Source: Pseudomonadota bacterium (lineage in GTDB: Bacteria; Pseudomonadota; Alphaproteobacteria; Caulobacterales; Caulobacteraceae). From it: a stretch of 7,051 nt of DNA. The position numbers were made by a program, and so were the translations under genes. The stretch is taken from assembly GCA_023436945.1 (NCBI GenBank), contig JAEZHG010000140.1:1-7051 (forward strand), written 5' to 3'. The notes under the pieces are model-generated. The model worked only from the letters and a program-made list of their open reading frames with translations. It did not search any database and was not told the DNA's origin. Below are positions 1 through 6,089 of the stretch, in pieces (position 1 is the first letter of the stretch; every line of letters begins with the position of its first letter).

Positions 1-643
1 TGATCCGGTTAGTGGCGAGGTCTGGGGTTCGGTCATGCGCACCGGCGGCGGCTTCGGCATGAGCTGGGAACGCGATGGCACCGGCCTTTATGGCGATGTC
101 GCCTACCGCGTCTATGCGGGGCAGGGCGTTCAGGACAACAACGCCATCGAGATGAACCTCGGCGGCTACCGTCGTCTCTATACCGGTGACCAGTTGAACG
201 TCACCGCCGGTTTGGCGATGAACTATCAGGCATTTGACGAGAACCTGAGCTACTTTACCCTTGGCCATGGCGGCTATTTCAGCCCGCAGAGCTTCGTCAG
301 TCTGGCATTCCCTGTGGATGTGCGCTGGCAGTCGGGTGACTGGACTATCAACGCGAACATCACGCCGGGCTATCAGACCTATCAGCAGGATATGGCTTTG
401 CTCTATCCGCTGGATCCGACGGCTCAGGGTCAGTTGGATGCGCTGAAACTGCTGAACAACGACGTGCGTTCCTACTACGACAGCCAGAACCGCAGCGGCT
501 TTGCCTTCTCGGGCGGGCTTGAGGTCTGGCAACGTCTCGGCACCACCTCCATCGGTGGCGAGGCGCGTATGAACACGTTCGGCAACTACGACGAGTATCG
601 TATGGAGCTGAAGATCAAGCAGCCCTTCGGGAGCAACTATTGA
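1..643 (+). CDS. bcsC: Cellulose synthase subunit BcsC, C-terminal outer-membrane barrel (5' truncated by window)
   Basis: This is the last 213 codons of a gene that enters from outside the window, read in frame from base 2 to the TGA at 641-643. BcsC is the outer-membrane subunit of bacterial cellulose synthase: a periplasmic TPR superhelix followed by a beta-barrel through which the glucan leaves the cell. Only the barrel part is present. The diagnostic stretch is at residues 81-96 of the visible part (NLSYFTLGHGGYFSPQ), which is the hallmark of the BcsC C-terminal domain. Before it come the GTGLYGDVAYR and QGVQDN segments, and after it alternating polar/hydrophobic strands with many Tyr and Trp, as expected of a barrel. 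The protein ends a few residues after the last strand (IKQPFGSNY), so the 3' end looks complete. The next gene starts inside its stop codon, which indicates a translationally coupled operon. The TPR part and the upstream bcsA/bcsB genes are not visible. Confidence 0.93.
   Translation, partial: DPVSGEVWGSVMRTGGGFGMSWERDGTGLYGDVAYRVYAGQGVQDNNAIEMNLGGYRRLYTGDQLNVTAGLAMNYQAFDENLSYFTLGHGGYFSPQSFVSLAFPVDVRWQSGDWTINANITPGYQTYQQDMALLYPLDPTAQGQLDALKLLNNDVRSYYDSQNRSGFAFSGGLEVWQRLGTTSIGGEARMNTFGNYDEYRMELKIKQPFGSNY
629..633 (+). promoter_or_regulatory. Ribosome binding site of bcsD
   Basis: GGGAG lies 6 bases before the TTG at 640 and inside the end of bcsC. It supports the unusual TTG start that overlaps the bcsC stop (TTGA). 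The first in-frame ATG (679) would drop 13 residues. Confidence 0.55.
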
Positions 644-1044
644 TCACGCCGTCTGCAGAGACCCTGATATCGGTGGCCATGCTGTCCGAGTTGCGTCAGC
701 GCCTCGGGCGCGAGGCCGACGGTTTCGTTATGGCTGTGGGTGAGCGTATCGGCGCGGCCTGTTCGTTTGACTTCAACGGCGGGCTTGAGCCCTTTACCGT
801 GGCGATGAACGATATCTGGGCCGAGCTTGGTTTCGGTAAGGCCGTTATGTCCCTTGAGCGCGGTGCTTTGCTAATCCGGCACCAGTTGCCGCAAGAAGGA
901 CAGGATACCTCTGTATGGAGAGACACTCTGCCATTGCTGGTGGAGGGGGTGTACCGTAGCTGGTTCCAAAACTTCAGCACGCACGGCACCTTGTCGCGTA
1001 TCTCTGCATCAGGAAGCGAACTTGAGTTCATTTTTTCGGAGTGA
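640..1044 (+). CDS. bcsD: Cellulose synthase subunit D-like protein (BcsD)
   Basis: The product is 134 residues with no signal peptide or membrane segment. It resembles BcsD, the periplasmic ring-forming protein that in Komagataeibacter guides nascent glucan chains and aids their crystallisation. Recalled family features are seen in the second half: an LPQxG segment (residues 83-87, preceded by Arg-His), a Trp at 93, then LVEGVYRSW at 100-108, matching the family's VLEGLYGRW. The N-terminal two thirds are poorly conserved, and the protein is shorter than the about 156 residues of Komagataeibacter BcsD. The start is TTG, sharing TTGA with the bcsC stop and preceded by GGGAG, so translation is probably coupled to bcsC. 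Its 3' end overlaps bcsZ by 23 bases. Position directly after bcsC, as in bcsABCD operons, supports the call. The assignment rests on motif memory plus context; a different small Bcs accessory protein is less likely. Confidence 0.8.
   Translation: MITPSAETLISVAMLSELRQRLGREADGFVMAVGERIGAACSFDFNGGLEPFTVAMNDIWAELGFGKAVMSLERGALLIRHQLPQEGQDTSVWRDTLPLLVEGVYRSWFQNFSTHGTLSRISASGSELEFIFSE
1011..1016 (+). promoter_or_regulatory. Ribosome binding site of bcsZ
   Basis: AGGAAG lies 5 bases before the TTG at 1022, inside bcsD. It decides the start: the only nearby in-frame ATGs (1064, 1067) would cut off the basic n-region of the signal peptide. Confidence 0.6.
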
Positions 1045-2035
1045 TCGCCGGCTTTTCCTCGCCATGATGGCGGCGCTCGCCGTGGCTCCGTCTGCTTGCG
1101 CTCAGGAACTCGATCGCTCGTTGTGGCAGCAGTATCGCCAGTCGTTCATCGGGGCTGACGGTCGGGTCATGGACACCGGAAACGAGGGTGTCAGCCATTC
1201 CGAAGGGCAGGGGTTTGCACTGCTGCTTGCGCTGGCTGCCAATGACCGCCCGTCCTTTGAAAGCATCTTCAACTGGACCGAGGCCAATTTGGTTCGCGGT
1301 GATAGTGGTCTCTATGCGTGGCGCTATCATCCGGCGCATACGCCGCCGGTGTCTGATCCCAACAATGCAACCGATGGCGATATTCTGATCGCCTGGGCAC
1401 TGTTGATGGCGTCAGAGCGTTGGAAGATCACCGCCTATGCCGAGCGATCGCAGAGCCTGCGGGCGGCGATCCTTCGAGAAGTGGCCATAACCCACGCGGG
1501 CAAGCGCCTGTTGCTGCCGGGCCGTATCGGTTTTGCCAGTGAGGCGGGCGTGGTGGTGAACCTGTCCTATTATGTCTGGCCCGCGCTGGACGCCTTTGCC
1601 CGTCATGAGCCGATGTGGAACGACATCATCAGCGACGGTCTGGAGCTTTTGACCCGTTCGCAGTTCGGCCAGTGGCAGCTGGTGCCGGACTGGACGCTGA
1701 TAAATGCTGACGGCGTGGTGACGCCTGCCACGGACAAGCCCGCGCGCTTTGGTTTTGATGCCGTTCGCGTACCGCTTTATTTGCACTGGTCCGGCCGCGC
1801 CACCGAGTTGAAGACCTTCCGCAACTATTGGCGCGAGACGGAAAAGGCATCGGGTTGGCCAGCGTGGATCGACGTGACTACGGGCGAGACGGCACCATAC
1901 CCGCTGTCTGGCGGCGGTCAGGCGATTGCCAATCAGACCATTGGCCGCGACATGCAGGATAGGGCTCCGTCGACCGACTATTATTCGGAGAGCCTGAAGC
2001 TGCTGGCCAAGCTGGGTAAGAGCGCGACGTCCTAA
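1022..2035 (+). CDS. bcsZ: Periplasmic endo-1,4-beta-glucanase BcsZ (glycoside hydrolase family 8)
   Basis: This 337-residue enzyme hydrolyses beta-1,4-glucan in the periplasm and is needed for normal cellulose production in type bcs operons. A signal peptide is clear: basic RSDRR (6-10), hydrophobic core 11-22, and likely cleavage after Ala27 (ACA/QE). Family 8 features in order are: GRVMD (47-51); SEGQGFA (60-66), with Glu61 as the catalytic acid by analogy with E. coli BcsZ; and the complete GH8 signature at 116-134 (A-T-D-G-D, I-A, A, W). Next come LLPGRIGF (164-171), PDW (222-224) and FDAVRV (245-250), with Asp246 in the position of the second catalytic carboxylate. The catalytic set therefore looks intact, and the length is close to that of E. 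coli BcsZ. TTG is the start, supported by AGGAAG. The gene overlaps bcsD by 23 bases and is the last of the operon. Its TAA overlaps the stop codon of the convergent pdeM gene. Confidence 0.93.
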   Translation: MSSFFRSDRRLFLAMMAALAVAPSACAQELDRSLWQQYRQSFIGADGRVMDTGNEGVSHSEGQGFALLLALAANDRPSFESIFNWTEANLVRGDSGLYAWRYHPAHTPPVSDPNNATDGDILIAWALLMASERWKITAYAERSQSLRAAILREVAITHAGKRLLLPGRIGFASEAGVVVNLSYYVWPALDAFARHEPMWNDIISDGLELLTRSQFGQWQLVPDWTLINADGVVTPATDKPARFGFDAVRVPLYLHWSGRATELKTFRNYWRETEKASGWPAWIDVTTGETAPYPLSGGGQAIANQTIGRDMQDRAPSTDYYSESLKLLAKLGKSATS

Positions 2036-2745
2036 AGGGCGCGAACTCGCGTGGTGCGTGATCGCAACTGACGGTCATGGCTGAGCCTATCCAATCTGAC
2101 AGGGCTGATCTTACGGCCCGTCAAATAGGCGCAGGTCTTGCCGTCGAACAGGCCTGAATAGGCTTCGTCCAACACATTAAGTCCGCCCGTATAGGCTCCG
2201 AAAGCGGGCAGGATCAGTCGCTTCCCATCCGATACAAAACAGCGGCGGCGAAGCGATCCGCCCGCGCCAGACAGCTTGGCGCAGGGGTGAAGGTGGCCCG
2301 CGACTTCGCCATGTTGATGACCGGACTTCGGCTCGTGGCATAGTTCGAGTGCGCCCAGTCGAAGCGTTTCCAGCGTCTTGCCGCCAAAGGCTGATCCGCC
2401 ATCGGGGTCGTGGTTGCCGCTGATCCAGACCAGTTCAAGCTGCTGTGTTAGGGCAATGATGGCCTCGCGATCCTGAACCGGAATGCGGCTGATCGCGCCC
2501 ATATCGTGCAGGCTGTCACCCAGAAATACGAGGCGATCCGGCGCTGTCTCGCGCACCTCGTCTGTCAGTCGCTGCAAGGTCTCGCGTGTGTCATAGGGCG
2601 GCAGAAGCTGGCCGCGCATCGCATAGGCCGAACCTTTTTCGAGGTGCAGGTCCGCCACCACCAGCGTCGAATATTGCGGCAGCCACAGGGTGCCGGCAGG
2701 GCGCAATTGAACGGGCTCGCCTGCCACCGTGACAGACAGGCTCAT
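2032..2745 (-). CDS. pdeM: Ligase-associated DNA damage response endonuclease PdeM (metallophosphoesterase)
   Basis: The 237-residue product belongs to the calcineurin-like metallophosphoesterases, in the subgroup that accompanies a bacterial ATP-dependent ligase and an Lhr-type helicase (TIGR04123 from memory). Metal-binding motifs are complete: DLHLEKG (32-38), GDSLHD (76-81), GNHDPD (110-115), His137 in LCHEP, and GHLHP (150-154). FGAYTGG follows in the C-terminal third, as usual for the subgroup. It is predicted to be cytoplasmic and to act as a metal-dependent nuclease or phosphoesterase in DNA repair; its natural substrate is not settled. The ATG overlaps the lhr stop codon (ATGA, 2742-2745), so the two are co-translated. 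The last roughly 24 residues are Arg-rich and look like an extension reaching to the bcsZ stop. The 3' end overlaps convergent bcsZ by 4 bases, leaving no room for a terminator between the genes. Confidence 0.9.
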   Translation of the reverse strand: MSLSVTVAGEPVQLRPAGTLWLPQYSTLVVADLHLEKGSAYAMRGQLLPPYDTRETLQRLTDEVRETAPDRLVFLGDSLHDMGAISRIPVQDREAIIALTQQLELVWISGNHDPDGGSAFGGKTLETLRLGALELCHEPKSGHQHGEVAGHLHPCAKLSGAGGSLRRRCFVSDGKRLILPAFGAYTGGLNVLDEAYSGLFDGKTCAYLTGRKISPVRLDRLSHDRQLRSRTTRVRAL

Positions 2746-5234
2746 GTCATCGCTTCTTCGATCAGAGAGGCTTCTTCGAGCATCATATCCGCTGCAGATG
2801 TCCCCGGTGCGCGTTCCTTGCCGATTTCCATCAGCAATGGCACGGCAAAGGGAGAAACCTTGGGCAGGTTATGGACATTAAGGTGACCCTTGATGCGCGC
2901 CAGCATAACCCCTAAGCGCGACACATCCAGCAGGCCCCGCGCGGCATCCTCGCGCGCACAACGCAGCAGCAGATGGTCCGGCTGGTGGCGTCTCAACACG
3001 TCATAGATCAGGTCCGAAGAGAAGGTGACCTGACGTCCGTTCTTCTCGTGACCCGGAACGCGCCGCTCGATCAGGCCCGAGATAAGCGCGCACTCCCTGA
3101 ATGCGCGCTTCATCATGAAGCTTTCCTCCAGCCAGCTTTCCAGATCGTCGCCCAGCATGTCCTCTTGGAACAGGTCGTCGAAATCCAGATCGGCCATCGA
3201 CTTCATCGACCAGATACAGACCGCATAGTCGTTCATCACATAGCCAATCGGCCCGACGCCTGCGCGATCCAGCCTGCGGGTCAGCAGCATCGCCAGCGTC
3301 GTGTGCGCCAGCACGCCCGCAAACGGATAACAGACCATGAAATGCCGCTTGCCGCGTTTGAAAGTCTCGACCAGTAGATCGCTCTCGGCGGGGACGGCAG
3401 AATGTTCGTCCTGTGCCTGTAGCCATTCCTGAACGTCGGCGGGCAGGCGATGCCATGCTGTCCGATCGCTGATAAGACGGCGAACGCGGCCTGCCAGATG
3501 CGATGAGATCGGGATGCGGGTGCCGCCCCAACTGGGCACGCGCGGCTCCTTGTCAGAGCTTGGTGTCACCAGCGCATTGGTGCCAACCACACCCTCGAAG
3601 CGCCAGATTTCACCCGCGAAGACAAAGCTGTCACCGATGCTCAGTTGCTCGAAATAGCTTTCCTCGGCCTCGCCAATCTTGCGGCCATTTCCACGTTTGC
3701 CGGGCAGACGGATGGTCAGGGTCTGTGCCGAGACGATGGCACCGACATTCATCCTGTGGCGGCGAACCATCTCCTCGCTCCACGGACGCCACAGGCCATC
3801 GCGGCCCTTGATCAGCCGCTTGTAGCGCTCATAGGTCCGCAGGGCGTATCCGCCGGTCGAGACGAAATCGACCACCTGTTCCCAGTCTTCCCAGCTCAAA
3901 TCCTTATAGGGGGCGGCGGTGATAACCTCTTCGTACATGGCCACCAGATCGAACGGCTCGGCACAGCCGCAGCCGACGATGTGCTGGGCCAATACGTCCT
4001 TGGCTCCGGTGCGGAGCGGCTCGCCATCGTGGGCAGCTTCCATCACGGCCTCGACAGCGGCCTGACATTCCAGCATCTCGAAACGGCTGGCGGGGACAAG
4101 GATGGCGCGCGATGGCTCGTCCAGTCGGTGGTTGGCACGGCCAATCCGCTGGACCAGACGTGACGAGCCTTTGGGCGCGGCCAGTTGGATCACCAGATCG
4201 ACGCTGCCCCAGTCGATACCGAGGTCGAGCGTAGAGGTGCAGACCACCGCCCTAAGACCACCCTTGGTCATCATCGCCTCGACCTTGCGTCGCTGTTCAG
4301 CGGACAGGCTGCCGTGGTGGAGGGCGATGGGCAGGTTCTCGTCGTTCAGCTTCCACAGCTCCTGGAAGGCATATTCCGCCTGCCAGCGGGTGTTGACGAA
4401 GATCAGGGCAGTCTGTGCGGTTTTGATCGTTTCATAGACCTCGGCCATGGCGTGGCGGGCGCTGTGGCCCGACCACGGCACGCGGTTTTCACTGAGCAGA
4501 ATGCCCAGTTCCGGCGGCGCTCCCGCTTGGCCATAGACGATGTCGTCGCCCGTATCGGACAGCCAGCGACGGATGGCAGCGGGGTCGTTCACAGTGGCCG
4601 ACAGACCCACCATACGAACCGTGGGCGCAAACTGCCTCAGCCGCGCCAAGCCGAGCGAAAGAAGGTCGCCGCGCTTTGAGCCATGGATGGCGTGGATCTC
4701 GTCGATGACCACGCATTTCAGGTCTTTGAAATATTCACGCGAACCGGGCCAGGCGCAGAACAGCGCCAACTGCTCCGGCGTGGTCAGCAGAATATCGGGC
4801 GGGGTATAGCGTTGGCGGTTGCGGCGGGCCTGTCCGGTATCGCCTGTGCGGCTTTCAACGGTGATGTTCAGCCCCATCTCGCGCACCGGCGTCAGCAGGT
4901 TGCGCTCTACATCCACCGCCAGCGCCTTCAGCGGCGAGATATAGAGGGTGTGAACCGAGGTCGGTTCATCCGCGCTTTTGCGACGCTGCGACAGTTCGAT
5001 CAGGCTGGGCAGAAACCCCGCCAGCGTCTTGCCACCACCTGTGGGGGCCACCAGCAAGGCATCCTCACCCGCCAGCCCCTTTTCGACCATCGCCAACTGA
5101 TGCGGACGCGCGCTCCAACCCCGACTGGCGAACCAGTCTAGGAAAGAGGGCGGCAACAACTTGTCGGCAGATGAAAGCACGTTGTTATATATGAGTGGGG
5201 GAGGAGCGGTTCGCACCTCATCAGAACGCGGCAC
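2742..5234 (-). CDS. lhr: Ligase-associated DEXH-box helicase (Lhr family)
   Basis: This 830-residue superfamily 2 DNA helicase is of the ligase-associated Lhr type (TIGR04121 from memory). It is presumed to unwind or remodel damaged DNA together with the ligase, exonuclease and PdeM of the same cluster. All helicase motifs are visible: Q-like HQLAMV (45-50), Walker A APTGGGKT (63-70, Lys69), SPLKALAVD (100-108), TTPEQL (151-156), DEIH box (178-181), SATV (212-215), ALIFVNTR (276-283), TSTLDLGIDWG (333-343) and QRIGRANHR (362-370). The long C-terminal part fits the winged-helix and Lhr core domains. The longest frame begins at a GTG (5234), but no convincing Shine-Dalgarno precedes it. Other in-frame candidates are GTG at 5216 and 5180 and TTG at 5156; homology starts only at LLPPSF (residue 26). 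The first 20 or so residues may therefore not be translated. Codons 33-62 are duplicated in the fragment at 5855-5944. The gene is coupled to pdeM. Confidence 0.93.
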   Translation of the reverse strand: MPRSDEVRTAPPPLIYNNVLSSADKLLPPSFLDWFASRGWSARPHQLAMVEKGLAGEDALLVAPTGGGKTLAGFLPSLIELSQRRKSADEPTSVHTLYISPLKALAVDVERNLLTPVREMGLNITVESRTGDTGQARRNRQRYTPPDILLTTPEQLALFCAWPGSREYFKDLKCVVIDEIHAIHGSKRGDLLSLGLARLRQFAPTVRMVGLSATVNDPAAIRRWLSDTGDDIVYGQAGAPPELGILLSENRVPWSGHSARHAMAEVYETIKTAQTALIFVNTRWQAEYAFQELWKLNDENLPIALHHGSLSAEQRRKVEAMMTKGGLRAVVCTSTLDLGIDWGSVDLVIQLAAPKGSSRLVQRIGRANHRLDEPSRAILVPASRFEMLECQAAVEAVMEAAHDGEPLRTGAKDVLAQHIVGCGCAEPFDLVAMYEEVITAAPYKDLSWEDWEQVVDFVSTGGYALRTYERYKRLIKGRDGLWRPWSEEMVRRHRMNVGAIVSAQTLTIRLPGKRGNGRKIGEAEESYFEQLSIGDSFVFAGEIWRFEGVVGTNALVTPSSDKEPRVPSWGGTRIPISSHLAGRVRRLISDRTAWHRLPADVQEWLQAQDEHSAVPAESDLLVETFKRGKRHFMVCYPFAGVLAHTTLAMLLTRRLDRAGVGPIGYVMNDYAVCIWSMKSMADLDFDDLFQEDMLGDDLESWLEESFMMKRAFRECALISGLIERRVPGHEKNGRQVTFSSDLIYDVLRRHQPDHLLLRCAREDAARGLLDVSRLGVMLARIKGHLNVHNLPKVSPFAVPLLMEIGKERAPGTSAADMMLEEASLIEEAMT
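5048..5137. repeat. Direct repeat copy 1 (inside lhr codons 33-62)
   Basis: This is the intact-gene copy of a 90-bp direct repeat. The partner is 5855-5944, at a constant offset of 807 with no gaps. By hand alignment 84 of 90 positions agree, including an uninterrupted 32-base run. It encodes the helicase stretch from Trp34 to just before the Walker A glycine cluster. Confidence 0.9.
5161..5192 (+). promoter_or_regulatory. Possible promoter for the plus-strand gene at 5289
   Basis: TTGTCG (5161-5166) and TTATAT (5185-5190) are 18 bases apart and form a sigma-70-like pair within the start of lhr. They would give an untranslated leader of roughly 90 bases before 5289. The AT-rich TATATA stands out from its GC-rich surroundings, but the match is only moderate. 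The same TATATA could serve minus-strand transcription, though no good -35 box was seen for that. Confidence 0.22.
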
Positions 5235-5288
5235 GGTGGTTAAAGTTGAGCTGGCGTCTCAAAAGAACAGTCGGGGCAACAGGCGACT
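5235..5288. other. Short divergent intergenic region between lhr and the gene at 5289
   Basis: These 54 bases separate the longest lhr frame (minus) from the unknown gene (plus), so any regulatory signals for both must lie here or within the ends of the genes. A weak AGG (5281-5283) is placed 5 bases before the ATG at 5289. No clear promoter, operator or LexA box is seen in it. Confidence 0.6.
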
Positions 5289-5801
5289 ATGCTTTGGATC
5301 ATTTTTATGGGGCTTGGCGTGCTGTTCATTATCGGCTTTGCCAAGATGGAGCGTAAGATCTCTGGCGAGGTCGACAGTGAGCTAAAACTCAAAGGCATAC
5401 AGCGTCCAGATACCGAGCGGTATGAGCCCGAGCCAGAAATAGGCGATGAAAACTTCGCCGATGAAATCCCGTCAGAAAAGGTCAGCCTGACGATCGGGGA
5501 TCAAAACCCCAAGACCCTAAAACCAGAACAGGATTTGAGGGCCATCGTGGATGGACTGGCTGTGGGGGAGTTTGTCGTCCTGTCGCGCGGCCATTTCCAC
5601 TTTATGCAAGCCATCCACGAGGCTGATGGGTTCCTGATGGAACTGCGCGAAGGCCGCGACCATCTGCAGGCCGAATGGCAGCCTCGATACGGCGACCGCT
5701 CTCCCTATTTCGACAAAGATGTCGTCGCCGAAACTCTGTCGGCATACGCGGATAAGCGGCCAATGATGCCTGAAATCATCTGGGAGCCGATTGCGGGATA
5801 G
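5289..5801 (+). CDS. Small membrane-anchored protein of unknown function
   Basis: I do not recognise this 170-residue protein. Residues 2-18 form one hydrophobic membrane segment directly at the N-terminus, followed by Lys/Arg residues (19, 22, 23), which suggests a cytoplasmic C-terminal part. Residues 24-82 are charged, acidic and probably disordered. Residues 83-168 look like one folded alpha/beta domain: LRAIVDGL, GEFVVLSRGHFHFMQAIHEADGFLMELREG, then a helix DKDVVAETLSAYA and a closing IIWEPI. The pattern of a strand with FxQA, a strand with FxMELREG, and a helix ending before a Trp-containing strand is reminiscent of small domains found in immunity-type or solitary bacterial proteins; that is a weak inference. 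ATG at 5289 has AGG 5 bases upstream; Met7 and Met20 are alternatives, but the latter would remove the membrane segment. It lies between the two copies of the lhr repeat, opposite in strand to the repair genes. A hand-counted line is 50% GC and another 57%, below lhr. Confidence 0.75.
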   Translation: MLWIIFMGLGVLFIIGFAKMERKISGEVDSELKLKGIQRPDTERYEPEPEIGDENFADEIPSEKVSLTIGDQNPKTLKPEQDLRAIVDGLAVGEFVVLSRGHFHFMQAIHEADGFLMELREGRDHLQAEWQPRYGDRSPYFDKDVVAETLSAYADKRPMMPEIIWEPIAG

Positions 5802-5804
5802 GTG

Positions 5805-5981
5805 CTACGGGCATTCGGCTATTACGCTCTGGCGTTTGCTTCGCCGCGTCGGTACCACCAACAAAGCATCTTCACCCGTCAGCCCCTTTTCCACCATCGC
5901 CAACTGATGCGGACGCGCGCTCCACCCCCGACTGGCGAACCAGTGGGTGAAGCGGGGCGGGAGGAGGGCGGGAAGGTTTGG
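5805..5981 (-). pseudogene. Fragment of a second lhr gene (N-terminal region only)
   Basis: The minus strand is open for 58 codons between a TGA (5984-5982) and a TAG (5807-5805). It translates to an Lhr N-terminus: LLPPRFTHWFASRGW, then RPHQLAMVEKGLTGEDALLV, matching residues 26-62 of the intact helicase with few changes. Homology stops at the Walker A site: PTRRSKR replaces PTGGGKT, so there is no P-loop, and a stop follows nine codons after the lysine. There is no ATG, GTG or TTG in this frame; a GTG at 5985-5983 lies one base out of frame, consistent with a small indel or a lost start. Only 90 bp (5855-5944) are nearly identical to lhr at DNA level; the flank coding LLPPRFTHW is homologous but diverged from LLPPSFLDW. 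It is best read as the leftover of another lhr allele at this locus. It cannot encode a helicase. Confidence 0.8.
5855..5944. repeat. Direct repeat copy 2 (inside the lhr fragment)
   Basis: Partner of 5048-5137 in the same orientation, 84/90 identical, without gaps. In lhr reading frame five of the six differences are synonymous and one changes Ala to Thr. The 717 bases between the two copies hold the gene at 5289-5801 and the start of lhr. Confidence 0.9.
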
Positions 5982-6089
5982 TCACGCGGCGATATATGGG
6001 CGTTGAGACTAGCTTGCATATTGTTGAAACGCGCCGCCATAGTTTTGCTGCTTGCGATAGGCGGGCGATTGGTGAGCGGCGAGGCTAGA
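5982..6089 (+). other. Leader region of the GIY-YIG gene
   Basis: This AT-richer stretch between the lhr fragment and the ATG at 6090 probably holds the promoter of the GIY-YIG gene. TTGCAT (6014-6019) and CATAGT (6038-6043), 18 bases apart, are the best pair seen, but the match is poor. AGG (6082-6084) is 5 bases before the ATG. No gene is supported here: the frame open through 5802-6089 is antisense to the lhr fragment. Confidence 0.35.

Noticed and set aside
696..1031. Minus-strand open frame opposite bcsD (111 codons)
   Set aside because: It has no motif, and the opposite frame has BcsD motifs, a ribosome binding site and operon overlap.
1088..1105. Cysteine 26 of BcsZ as a lipoprotein attachment site
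   Set aside because: Pro at the -3 position does not fit a lipobox; the Ala-Cys-Ala cleavage site for signal peptidase I fits better.
3645..4163. Long plus-strand open frame opposite lhr (172 codons), and similar ones at 2506-2886, 4185-4679 and 4683-5141
   Set aside because: They are antisense to a strongly conserved helicase gene, show no family features and arise from its GC-rich codon use.
5265..5279. GAAC followed at 7 bases by GCAA, resembling the alphaproteobacterial LexA box GAAC-N7-GAAC
   Set aside because: The second half-site does not match well enough, and no other SOS-like box was found near lhr.
5802..6089. 96-codon upstream extension of the GIY-YIG reading frame, starting with GTG at 5802
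   Set aside because: Most of it is the antisense strand of the lhr fragment; the equivalent antisense frame in intact lhr gives nearly the same peptide (RQPLFDHRQLMRTRAP). GIY-YIG homology and a ribosome binding site both favour ATG 6090.
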